This document shows positions 22,640 through 32,924 of a DNA stretch of 64,000 nt, in pieces; within the stretch, counting starts at the first letter, position 1; each line of letters opens with the position of its first letter. Under the pieces are notes generated by a model. That model saw only the letters and a program-made list of their open reading frames with translations, ran no database searches and was not told the DNA's origin. The position numbers and the translations under genes were made by a program. The DNA is from Agriotes lineatus (lineage: Eukaryota > Arthropoda > Insecta > Coleoptera > Elateridae), in the NCBI GenBank assembly GCA_940337035.1, contig CALNHX010002974.1, positions 98,263 through 162,262 of the forward strand. The letters run 5' to 3'.

Positions 22640-23393
22640 ATGGTTAAAATTAACTGCTGCGTGCCAAACTGCATCCCTGAGAGGAACCACGGTCGACATC
22701 AATTTATACATCATGAAAAAAACCCTGAATTATACTCCAAGTGGTTGCATGCAATTGGTAACAGAAAGCTTTTTACCCTCAATAAAAACTATGTTTACGA
22801 TAACTTTCGGGTATGCGACAAACATTTTGTCAAAGAAGATTTTGGCCCAAATAATGTTGTAAAAAGAACAGCGTTACCAAAACTATTTTTGCCAGGTAGG
22901 TAGGTGTATACATAACGCATGTAGGTAGTTTTTTGGGGTAGTTGCAGAGCAACAAAGTTCATCCCTGATAGACGTGGCACAACATATTGCTGCAGATTTT
23001 TCAACCAGTATGCCAGGTGAGTTACAAGGTTATTTTTTTTAGTAGCTGAATGTGGCATGCTATTTTTTCCTAGCAGTTATGCCCCAGATCGAACGAGAAT
23101 ATTCACATAGCATCCCGCAGGGTGAAATTCTTGAGCCCCAGCTAGGGGCGAGGCCTACGGCAGTACTTCGATTAGAGCATCCTGGGGAAACCATGGAGTT
23201 TGCTTGTATTACACCAGGTGCAGTATTGAACACTGAGGCAGAGAGTATAACACCTCGTCCTCAAACACCAATATTACAAACAGGTAAATTTTCAACAGTT
23301 CGAGACAAAATACAGCTTGCCTCAAAATGTTGGGAAACTCTTGACCTTAGTTTACCTACGCCAAAATATGCTGCTTTAAGGCAGCTTATCTAG
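22640..23393 (+). CDS. THAP-domain protein, three exons, C-terminus cut by a mariner insertion
   Basis: The ATG at 22640 opens a THAP zinc finger (C2CH type): KINCCVPNC, a Trp in SKWLHAIG, VCDKHFVKEDF, and the closing ALPKLFLPG. THAP domains bind DNA sequence-specifically, in host regulators and in P-type transposases. Exon 1 (22640-22895), exon 2 (22942 or 22948 to 23016) and exon 3 (23074 or 23077 to 23393) join in phase 1 with gtaggt and gtgagt donors. They give a further ~140 residues with DVAQHIAADFS and DKIQLASKCWETLDL. The last codons run into TAG directly at the edge of a mariner fragment, so the original C-terminus is probably lost. Host gene or transposon gene cannot be decided here. 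Confidence 0.68.
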
Positions 23394-23765
23394 TACGAGG
23401 ATGTGCTGAAAAGTTCCAGGCTTTAAATAGAAAGAAACGTGCTAGCGAAATATGAAACATTTTATTCAACGTACTCCCCCCTCAAGCTAACACATTTAGC
23501 ACAACGCTTCTCCAGTTTTCTTAACCCCTCCAAATAGAAGTGGGACGGTTGTCCCTCCAAAAACGCCTCCGTAGTTGCGATGACTTCCTTATTGGAGCCA
23601 AACTTGGTACTCTTCAGATGTTTCTTTAGCTGTGGGAAGAGGTTGTAGTCCTAAGGAGCTAGATCTGGAGAATAGAGCGAGTGGTTCAACAATTCTAAGC
23701 CAATTTGGTTGATTTTCATCAGGGTGTGGTGAGCGGTATGGGCAAATGCATTGTGTACCAAATTA
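23394..23765 (-). mobile_element. mariner 3' fragment with transposase C-terminus
   Basis: Starts at a TA with acgaggatgtgctgaaaagt, a mariner-like terminal sequence. Read on the minus strand it codes, across frameshifts, for the transposase C-terminus, ending KCVSLRGEYVEKM and preceded by the usual PS-x-x-LFPQLKKHL-like region. The 5' two thirds are absent. It lies flush with the end of the THAP frame. Confidence 0.72.
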
Positions 23766-24595
23766 AGTAATTATTTTTGTAGTTGTTAAGTGATGGAGAT
23801 TTTTTTGTTGGACAATAAATCAACTATTATATTATGTCGTTTTTTTCTTTTGTTGACTGTTAGCCCAAGAATAACGTCGAGTAATTATACCTTGGTCACA
23901 AATTGTAAATATCAGTACCCAAGGAAGTGAAAACCAAAGCTGCCATGTGAAAACGATCTTGATAAACCAGCATGGACCAATACGATGATTTATGGATTTC
24001 TATGATTATCACTGATTGTCTCATGCTAGGTTATCAAATATCAAATTTCAATATACAGTATAGTAAAATATTACCAGAAATGTATTTTCAATTTCCCGCC
24101 AAAATGAACTTCCCGGCCACCAGAGGCGCTGACATTCAGTTCTCTTTCTGTCTTAGGGACATTTCATTCTATACCAACGGTTTATTATTTCTCTAGGCGG
24201 GTGGGCCAGAAACTATTCCAGCAAGGCGGCAAAATTTAAATACGCCATTACTACGATATTTGGATTAATCAAGGATATGCCGTCAACACCAATACAAATT
24301 TTGCATATACATAATTTGCCTTCATCAGAATCTCGATTTTAAAGTTTTGAACCGCATAAATCGGAATATGGTTCTGAAGTTTACAATAATTATGGAAAAT
24401 TCAAACAACATATTTGCGAATAACAAATATATTTTAAGTAATTCAAATAGCAATATTGTTTAATAAGTATTGTCAATCTTACAATAGTCGTGCTCAATTG
24501 TAACAATATACTTTGGTTCAAAATGCTTTTCACGCATTTTAAATGATTTGTCGGTGTCAGTTTGACGTATGAGTTTACTATTTACGCACTTTTAA
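23766..24595. other. No recognisable feature
   Basis: Mostly AT-rich. The 24100-24220 patch carries the words cttcccggccaccagaggcg and gggtgggcc, the latter also found in the repeat pair at 24.6-24.9 kb. Confidence 0.4.
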
Positions 24596-24608
24596 AAAAG
24601 CGGACAGG

Positions 24609-24905
24609 TGACACCAGCGCCTCCTGACGGGTGGGCCAATCTCTAACAATGATTTGATTTGACAGATGCATTCAGAAAACGTTTCTATTAGTAGGTTTTT
24701 TATGGGAAATTGTGTCTCCTACACTGAATCGGCACAATTTGAAACAATACTTCTTCACATACCGACCCATCATTAATTATAGTTTGGTTCCCAACCTTGC
24801 CGAGTGGCAACACTAGCACCCTCCGACGGGTGGGCCAGTCCCTAACAATTATTTGACAGGTGCATTTAAGAAACTCCTCTATTAGTGGTTGCTTTGTGTT
24901 TGTAT
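24609..24905 (+). repeat. Direct repeat pair (~95 bp units, ~200 bp apart)
   Basis: Two diverged units, about 24609-24702 and 24808-24905, share gacgggtgggccag and tctattagt with a cluster of small differences. A shorter match to gggtgggcc occurs near 24197. They look like remnants of tandem or terminal repeats. No coding region is linked to them. Confidence 0.5.
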
Positions 24906-25460
24906 TCATGTTTTGTACCTAGGCAACGAGAAAGGTTCACTTGTCGAAGCACCTTTGATGATGATATTAAAATTATTCACAAGCGATTAAATTTTGACAC
25001 ATATTTAACCGCGGTTAAATTTGGACGTTTGAATCTTTGTCATTGTTAATCTGACAGAAACCATAGTGATTACGAATTATTATGGATATGAAGGAAATAA
25101 TCATGCTGAATTTCCCGCGTGCATGTAAACTAGCCTGATTTTCTGTCAGAATGTTTTGCTCTGAAGAAATTTAATATATCTCGTAAATTTTCAGCCCCCA
25201 AAATCCCTCGTGCTATGCACTGGGTATTCTTGTTGAGCGGTAAATCTACTTGAGAAATTTCTTAGAAAACCTTCTGACAGAAAATGTCAAAATTTAATCG
25301 GCTATTTTAATGCACTTGGAATATTACTATTTATTAAATAAACAAGGATTTATATCCGAAATTCCTACTTTCTTTACTAGATGGTAATCGTTACTGTAAA
25401 GTATATATTCTATCCACATTGTTTAAGAATATAAAACACATCTTTATGCATATCCTTTAA

Positions 25461-25590
25461 TAGTATATTACGTAACAAGAGTTGTAAAGAGCATATTACG
25501 TACAAGTGGATGAATTACATACGAGCGACGAAGGAGTGAGTAATGTAAATCCACGCGTACGTAATCTTACAACTCGAGTAATGTACTATA
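25461..25590. repeat. Hairpin-forming repeat, MITE-like
   Basis: The left arm (tagtatattacgtaacaaga and following, including gttgtaa and gtacaagtgga) pairs imperfectly with the right arm (tacgtaatcttacaactcg to gtactata). The turn contains gagcgacgaaggagtgag. No target duplication was identified. Confidence 0.5.
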
Positions 25591-26179
25591 CTTTTTCTAC
25601 GAGCATACATCTTATAATTCACAATTTACTAGAATAGTCTTAAAACGAGTACAATTTTTTAAATTAACAAAAACGTGTAGTGGTGCACCTGATTTCACTA
25701 ACACTTGACGTTTGAGTCGTTTGACCACCGTTTGACAAATTGACAGATAACAACTAACATTTTTGTAGACAATAAAATAAAATTCAACGATTTTATTGTT
25801 AATTGTGTGTTGATCCAGAATAAAATTAATAAATAAAATTAGTTGAAGACATTCTTTCTTTTAGTTAATTAGCATTTATTGTAGGTACCCCTCAAACAAA
25901 TTTGAGCGCAATAATATTTGAAGTATGAACAAATATTATAATGTAGGTACCTACCTAATAATTTACGAAGATATGAAACTCGAATGCAGGAAAATTACCA
26001 GCGTTTAATTTGAGCATTACCTCCAAAGTGGATTAGTTTTTCTGTACTGTTAACATTAAAATAAATAATATGTAGCATGTTTTGGTCTATATTTTATTAA
26101 CAGTTTAATACAACACATTATTTTTCAGTATAGTAATTATAATGGATTGTGAAATTATGAAACTTTTTTAATATTGATG

Positions 26180-28140
26180 GTCTAGACCAGTGGTTCCCAA
26201 ACTTATTTGGCCTACCGCCCCCTTTTCAGAAAAATAAATTACTCAACGCCCCCTGGAAATCTATATTCTTTAAGCGAACAAACAGAAAGATGTTGTAGTA
26301 CTGATAATTAAGAGTATTTCTAGTCAGGAAATAATTTAGAAAGAATACATTAATTAGCAACTAGCAGTCCAGTGAGACAAATGTCTCATTTAAAAAAACA
26401 AAAAAGACCATTTTTCAAATAGAACGCGTATTAAATAAAAACTGTACCCAGACCTGAAGGTGTCAAAGTGGTTGCCTAACCGATCGACGTTTTAAGGCGC
26501 AGAGGGTCGCAGCTCCGTTTGGCTGCTGAAACAGTTTTTATTTAATACGCGTTCTATTTGAAAAGCGGCCTTTTTTGCGATTTCTCGAAAACCGGAAGTG
26601 TCACGTGACTGAAATTCTGTTCCTGACCTGACATGACCATTCCAAACATATAACTTTCATAACTTTTTTTCTATCTCATACGGTTTGGCTGCTGAAACAG
26701 CGTCCCGGACAGACAAAACGGCGTCCCAGACAGACAAAACTGCGTCCAAACAGACACGTCTATTAGATAAAGGATTATAAATTCGAAGCAGGGATTTATA
26801 CATTAAAAGTACAACATAAACATTTGACAATTGTTTAATGAATGATACATTAGATACAACTACTGTTAAATTGTGAATAATTTATTAAAATGTGCGAGCA
26901 TATAAGTTGATTTAGTTGGGATAGTTGTTTGGTAACATCAGAACTTAGATTTTAATTTGCATTAGCTGACAATCGGAATAACTAAAGTAAAAGCCAAACT
27001 CAAATGATTATTTGAAAAAGTCAATTATGAAATGTTATAATAAAATATATCATATAGAAATTTGGTATAAATTATTATTGCTAGCGAAAATGATATTTTT
27101 AAAATAGCCGATTTTTTTCGAATTTCTAACCTGTGTTTTGAGTAAAAGCAAATTTGAATACGTAATAAAAGCCTTTATCTACTTTGCGTTCGTACTGAGG
27201 CTATTACGAATTTGCGTATCGTAATAGACACAAAGCGATGCTATAATAAAAATACTAAACATTTTCATTTTTTGCTTAAAAAAGTGGCAAAGTAGATAAA
27301 ATACTGTATGATACCTCGTTCTAAGGCATTTTGTAGCACTTACTCCTTTAGGCACTCCTCGCTTCGCTCGTCGTACCATAAATCCGTGCGTGCTTCATAA
27401 CATGTCGAGTGCAATTACACTTTTAGCACGAGTTTGCCTATAATATTTTTTCTACGACCTTAAATTTTCTGTTATTAATCCATAAATATCGATTTAACAA
27501 AGGTTTGCACTTATGGCAGTTATAATTTATGTCATAATAAAGAGATGGCCTTGACGCTCAGGTGAATGTTTGTGGAGCCAGTACTGTCAAAGTCAGTTAT
27601 CAAAGGTAATTAAAATAGTACACATCTGACTTTATTCATTACATAACGCTTTAATTATTTAAAAAACACTTTACCTCTAACCTCTAACTCAAAAAGTAAC
27701 TAGAATAACTTTACAACCTCACTTCCATTGTAGTTTTATAACCTCACTTCACTTTATAACACATGTGCTAAAAAGTAAACAGCTGATCTCATTTTAAACA
27801 CGCTAAATTATAAAACGTCACTTTTAGTGAAAAAATCTAGCGCTAAAAGGCCTACTTTTAGTGATGGTCGTAAAAAAACGAATTTTAATAATGGTAAATA
27901 GTCTTTAGGGAATAAATAAATCTGTAACTTGTATTTTGTGTGTTTATTTGTAAAATAATGTTACACACTATTACACAACAGATGAAATCTTCGTATCTTC
28001 TCTTCCTTCTGTAAGCTTTCACCGCCCCCTTATTAATTCACCGCCACCCAAATGCACCCGAAGCTACTATCGCCCCCTTGGATCGTTTCACCGACCCCCA
28101 AGGGGCGGTATCGTTCACTTTGGGAATCACTGGTCTAGAC
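26180..28140. mobile_element. Non-autonomous hAT element with 8-bp duplication
   Basis: The left end reads cagtggttcccaaact from 26188 and the right end is its near reverse complement ending at 28132. The 8-mer gtctagac lies directly outside both ends (26180-26187 and 28133-28140). CAG...CTG ends with an 8-bp duplication are diagnostic of hAT elements. Both subterminal parts contain ccgcccccttttcag-like runs. The 1.95-kb interior has no transposase; instead there is a 34-bp perfect inverted repeat (26412-26445 and 26531-26564), and a 22-bp unit (gcgtcccggacagacaaaac) repeated three times at 26701-26762. Confidence 0.88.
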
Positions 28141-28262
28141 GAAGCATTGTGTGATAGGACAGTTGTAGATGTTGTTGGTTTGTTTTCCTCGACTGTATAC
28201 TCCAAATTTGCTCCAGAGAAGTAGAAGTTGAACCTACTACCTCCATTATTTTATCTGCAGTT

Positions 28263-29085
28263 TCAGTTTTGGTTGAAAAGAGAATTATCTACGTAACCTT
28301 CTGCTACCGTCGAAGATCGCCAACCTCCATGACGCTTTAGGGCTAGTAAATCTCCACCAGTATTTACGAGAAGGGTGGCCGATGTTCTTCGAAAACAATG
28401 GCTTGTATACGCAGAAGGATTTTCTAGCTTTAGATACTGTGCAATTTGCTTTGGGACACTGCCAATCTTATTTATTTCCACAACTTGCTTCGTGCACCTG
28501 CCTTTCTGGTAATTCATAAAGAATTGTGTGATGCTTGTGTCCTTAAGTTCAAGGCGAATGTCTAAGTATCTTTTACAGACATTGTAGAAGGCCCCAGATA
28601 TAACAAATGATCCTTCAATTTTTGTCTTGCTGATGGGAATATTTACAAGAAATTTGTTTCCTAAATCTTCGACATCTGTAATTTTCAAATTCTTTAACTT
28701 CTGTTTCCGACAGGCTCCGCTTATTCCGATAATTAGAACAGTCTGCAATAAATACTAATTAATCTAAAAGATATTTTTTTTATTTATTTATTACTTTTGT
28801 GAGCAGAAAATTGAGATCGGGAGCGTCTTTCATAAATGTATTAACTTGAGCAGCCGTTAAAGTCTTGGATTTTTTGCTTCTAAAGCCATCGGATTGTCTT
28901 TTCAAAAAGATCTTAATTTGGAATAGTTTGCTGCTTTTTAAGCGCCACTCCATGAATTTGCGATAAACATCTTCGTACCGCGCTTTGGACTTCTCCGGAA
29001 GCAGACTGGCTGTGGTGTGTTCTGCTAGTTGCCTGATTTCTGGGGGGGTCCCTGCAATTTCTTCATCGGGGTCACTTTCACTCAT
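28263..29085 (-). CDS. Crypton-like tyrosine recombinase, two exons, catalytic residues intact
   Basis: Exon 1 runs from the ATG at 29085 (MSESDPDEE) to 28795; exon 2 runs from 28742 to the stop at 28263-28265. The 52-bp intron (28743-28794) has GTAATA and TTGCAG ends and joins FLLTK to TVLIIGISGACRK in phase 0, giving 256 residues. The catalytic set is complete: Arg in GACRKQ, HCFRR (His-x-x-Arg), GGW, and the Tyr in AEGYVD. The N-terminal core-binding part is short: MEWRLKSS passes directly to LFQIKIFLKRQSDGF, and relatives I recall have some 50 more residues there, so a deletion is likely. Homologous strand exchange is the family's role. It could be a recently inactive element or a small domesticated gene. 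Confidence 0.75.
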
Positions 29086-29196
29086 TTTAATAATAAGCGA
29101 GGTATGAATGGTCCTCGACACCGAAAGATAAAAGAGGCTATAGATTATGAATGAATGAATGATGAATAATTAAGTTTAATAGTAGCTATTTAAGTA

Positions 29197-29625
29197 ACTA
29201 GGAATGTAAGGACCTATTAACATTTGAGGTAGGCAAGTACAAGCCAAGGAGCAGCCGCGGCTTGTTGCCTGCCGAAAATGTTAATAGGCGATACATTCCG
29301 AGTTATCTTATTATATTTTTCCCGCTGCTTCTCGAAATTTTCCTAGATTTTAGAAAAAAATAGTTTGGTTTGTCACCTGTCACCAGGATGAATTTTCATG
29401 AGTCGTGTTACCTGTGAGTGTCACATGTCACATAAACACTTGCAATTATAAACAAAACGTTTAAGTCTGCATCTTGCGTTATTAATTTTATTATCCTAGG
29501 AACTTAATAATAGTATTAAGTTCCGTTGTCAAGAGAAAGCAGCAAACAAATATAATCACCGACTTACACGTTTTGTTACTAAGGCTGTATCACTGACTTA
29601 CATGATCAGCAGCGGGAAAAACAAA
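29197..29625 (+). repeat. 429-bp repeat, copy 1 (second copy at 55.0 kb)
   Basis: Nearly the whole segment is found again, inverted, at 55009-55446. It includes ggacctattaacatttgagg and gaaaatgttaataggcg, which pair with each other, and an inner unit bounded by tttttcccgctgct and agcagcgggaaaaa. In the middle sits another palindrome, ggaacttaataatagtatta. Several nested inverted repeats without coding capacity suggest a non-autonomous DNA element. Confidence 0.7.
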
Positions 29626-30424
29626 ATACCGCCTTATGAATTCAACAACGTCAAATGTCAAATTAATTTTACTCTTGGTCTCAGGTTACGTGATAATCAA
29701 ACTTTTTCATAATTCGTACTAGTGCTAGTTCCTTTTTTCATTACGTGCATGTGTTCATAATGCCATAGTTACTGATCAAACAAGCGGTTGCGTTCTTGGC
29801 TTCTTACTAATATGAGAGTAGGAAAAAGATGTTACATAGAGCAACATTTGCCACACTTGGGTGAGGAAAGTGGAAATTTGCCTCCATAAATAGAAAATGA
29901 GTACTCTTATGAATAAAGGATTTCAGGTTAAACCATCTTGCAATTTTAGATTCTCTAAGTCTTGGGCAGGTGCTTGGAATAAAATAAAATCTATTTTTAC
30001 ATTGAAAATGTTTAACGAAATGGAGATGTGACGCTAGTACGGTGCTCTTTTAGCGATTTGTGTGACGCTTGGAAAATGCAGTTTTTAAGAATTTGTGCGA
30101 GCTGTACATATTGCAGATGAATTTTGTGGGTATCATTTTGAAGCCCTCGTCAAGGGCGAACTTTCTGGAGAAGTTGCGAAACACATTACCGGCGGTCGAA
30201 TTCGAAAGGCAGGCGGTTGAGAATGTGATTTCAACGTGTAATGGAATATTGTAAGCACGTCGTTCGTTCCCTGCATGCGCCACGGAGCACTCCTAGCGTC
30301 TGTGCGTTGTGGCTGCCTTAAATGGAACGCATTTTTCGTCGACTCCCTTTTCTGCTTTACAGCATTTACGCTCTCTGTTAGGCCCATTTACGTCAAGAGT
30401 AACGGATAAGTTATGAAAAATTTG
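29626..30424. other. No recognisable feature
   Basis: Short overlapping frames at 30050-30387 on both strands look open by chance in a somewhat less AT-rich patch. No family is recognised. Confidence 0.4.
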
Positions 30425-30640
30425 TGCTTTTCTCTATTTCTCAGTTAAAGTAAAAGTAAAAAAAAATTTAAGGTGCTCACCTTGTATATATTTGTCTGAA
30501 ATTGTCTGGGTTTCATGCCAGTGTATAATCTTTATACAAAATATCGTCTTTAATATTTTTTGAATTACGCCGCCAACAGACAGACAGACAGGCAGACAAA
30601 CAGACAGAAGGAATTGAAAAAAAACCTGTTAGAGTACATA
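30425..30640 (-). repeat. REP copy 5, partial
   Basis: Matches the REP middle in reverse: aggtgctcaccttgtatata, the caaaatatcgtctt block, a (GACA)n run at about 30578-30606, and ggaattgaaaaaaaacctgt. Both ends are missing. Its left part, tctatttctcagttaaag, is shared with copy 6. Confidence 0.65.
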
Positions 30641-30699
30641 TATGACCGAATACTGACAACTACATTGAAACTTGGAAGTAAATATTTCAAAACTAGAGT

Positions 30700-32340
30700 A
30701 ATTTGCCATTGAATTTTAGGACGAAACCCAAATAGAGATAGATACAATACCACAAAAAGAACTGATCATACTGGGAGATCTGAACGCAGAGTGGGCAATG
30801 ATCCAATACAAGACGTGAAATAAATTATTAATGAGAAAACATCACGCACGAGGAGAAATGCTGGACGAGCGACTACGAACTGCGTATCAATATTATCTTC
30901 TTCCCCCATAAGCTACAGTGCAAGTTTACCTTCACTGATAATAGGGAAAAATACGATAAGGTCTTATTAAGTTACATGTTAAGCAAATGGCAATAGAGCA
31001 TTCTTGGAGCAATATAAGTATAATAATTTATGATTTCCTATGACTAGTCGAATAACGGCTACTTTCTGGACGACTAAAGAAATATTTGATGCGGGCGTTT
31101 CTAGATGAGATGAGCATGTGATGCGTCTTGTGTAGTGTAGGCTGTGCAGAATGTAGTATTATAGCTTGCTAATAATGATTGTGTAAGAAGCGAAAAATAT
31201 GTCTGCGGTAAGTACAGATTAAAGAGTAACAAACAAATAGCTTCATTATACAATATTGGTTCATGATAATTATTTATTAATTTCAATTTGCTTGATTAAA
31301 ACGATGTACTTCCACATGACTATATGAATACAACTAAATACAAAAATACAACAATTTCTAGTGGAAGTAATTTATGTTGCGCAATTACAATTACTAAATA
31401 ATTGATAATTGAATTACTATTTCATTTGAGTAATTAAAAATCTGGTAGTTTAATTCCTTCATTCGGCGGTAATTGGTAATTAATTACTTTTTTTAAATAA
31501 TTTGACCAGCTCTGTCATCAGGAGATCATTAAATCGATCACATACTAAGAACCTCTGATCATGAACTAATATAAAAGAATAAACCTGCTTCCAACTTGCC
31601 TAAAATTAACAACAAAAGAAATAGCGAAAAGACTGAATAACATACTACATTGGAAAGATGAACAGCAAGGCGTTCGCAGTGAACGATGTCATATTATAAT
31701 AAAACAAATAACCGCTATAAGTCAATAAACTCGCACTCGCATATCTCTGTTTCGTGGAATTACAGAAAGCCTTTGGTCGGGTGCACCTACAAGATATCAA
31801 TTAAATTCTGAATCAAAAGTATATAGCAAATGCATGAATTCATATGATCAAAGACATACATGAATAACACTATGAACATTAATTGCTATGGTGAATTGTC
31901 GAACACAATAACTGTACAAAAAGGAATTAGACAAAGATACTCACTGGGTGACTGAGAATTCTACTATTTAATTTAATAATTAACGAAATAATCAAGAGCA
32001 AGTCGACTATAAAGGGATACAAGATGAGATGACGCCACATTAGGATGATTTGCAATGTTGATGATATATCAATTGCGACTAATGAAGACGATTTGCAATG
32101 AATACTACACTAATTGTACAATAACTGTAAAAACTACAACATGTGTAGTATGTCTATAAAAAAATTAAATCGATGACCGTAACAACAACTAGGATGTATG
32201 TATGAGACCTGAGTTAATATATGCGACAGAAACAATGGCGCAAACAATACACAAAAAGCAAATAGGAACAACAGAAATGAATACACTACTTAAAATATTC
32301 CAGATAACAAGGCTGTATAGTGAGGCACACACAAACATAA
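30700..32340 (+). pseudogene. Decayed non-LTR retrotransposon (endonuclease and reverse transcriptase)
   Basis: Plus-strand translation across many frameshifts shows an APE-type endonuclease piece near 30755-30960 (ELIILGDLNAEW, ARGEML, NTFFPHKLQ). A reverse transcriptase follows at about 31590-32310: LTTKEIAKRLN, QKAFGRVHLQDI, KGIRQ-like turn, LFNLIINEIIKS, and CNVDDISIAT at the catalytic position, where the usual Ala-Asp-Asp has become Val-Asp-Asp. RPEXIYATETMAQTI near 32205 is the typical downstream motif. The part between 31000 and 31550 is unrelated or too diverged. The overall style is RTE-like rather than LOA-like. It is long dead. Confidence 0.65.
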
Positions 32341-32369
32341 CACAAATATGTTAAATAAAATATATAAAT

Positions 32370-32924
32370 GGCTGTGGCTCTAAGTCCACTGGGATTTGAA
32401 CTCCACGCTCCCAAACGCATGTTTCTAGAGCTATTTATAGTGCACCGCTCGGTTTGCCGATTGCAGCCACCTGGGCCACATAGCCACGCACGTGCTCGAA
32501 TTATGCGCGTTTCTGCTGCATTATAAAGACCCCATGCTATTCTGTCTATTTGTCTGCAATGTGCACATTATTACTTTTATCTATTTCTCAGTTAAAGCAA
32601 AAATAAACACAATTTAATTTTTTTAAGGTGCTCACCCTGTATATATTTATCAGAAATGTTCTCGGTTTCATGCCAGGTAGGTATATAATCTGCATGCAAA
32701 ATATCGCCTTCCTCCAACAAATAGTTTTTGAGTTATATCGCCAACAGACAGACAGACAGACAAACAGACGGACAGAGGACAGACAGACAGACGGAATTGA
32801 GAAAACCTGTTTTTCGTCATCTAGAGACTGTGAAATGTGAAGAACTAAAGAAATCTCTGAAAGCGATTTTTTTCGTGATTACAATACTCCCTTCGTCTTT
32901 TATACGAGAGAAGTAAAAAAAAGC
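32370..32924 (-). repeat. REP copy 6 with its own tRNA-like module
   Basis: Minus-strand REP with the terminal acttctctcgtataaaagac, the cacatttcacagtctcta part, (GACA)n at about 32748-32795, and the ttgttggaggaaggcgatat block. Beyond the shared tctatttctcagttaaag lies a module (32370-32520) containing gggatttgaactccacgctc, a reversed B-box-like sequence that differs from the modules in the other copies. Confidence 0.62.
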
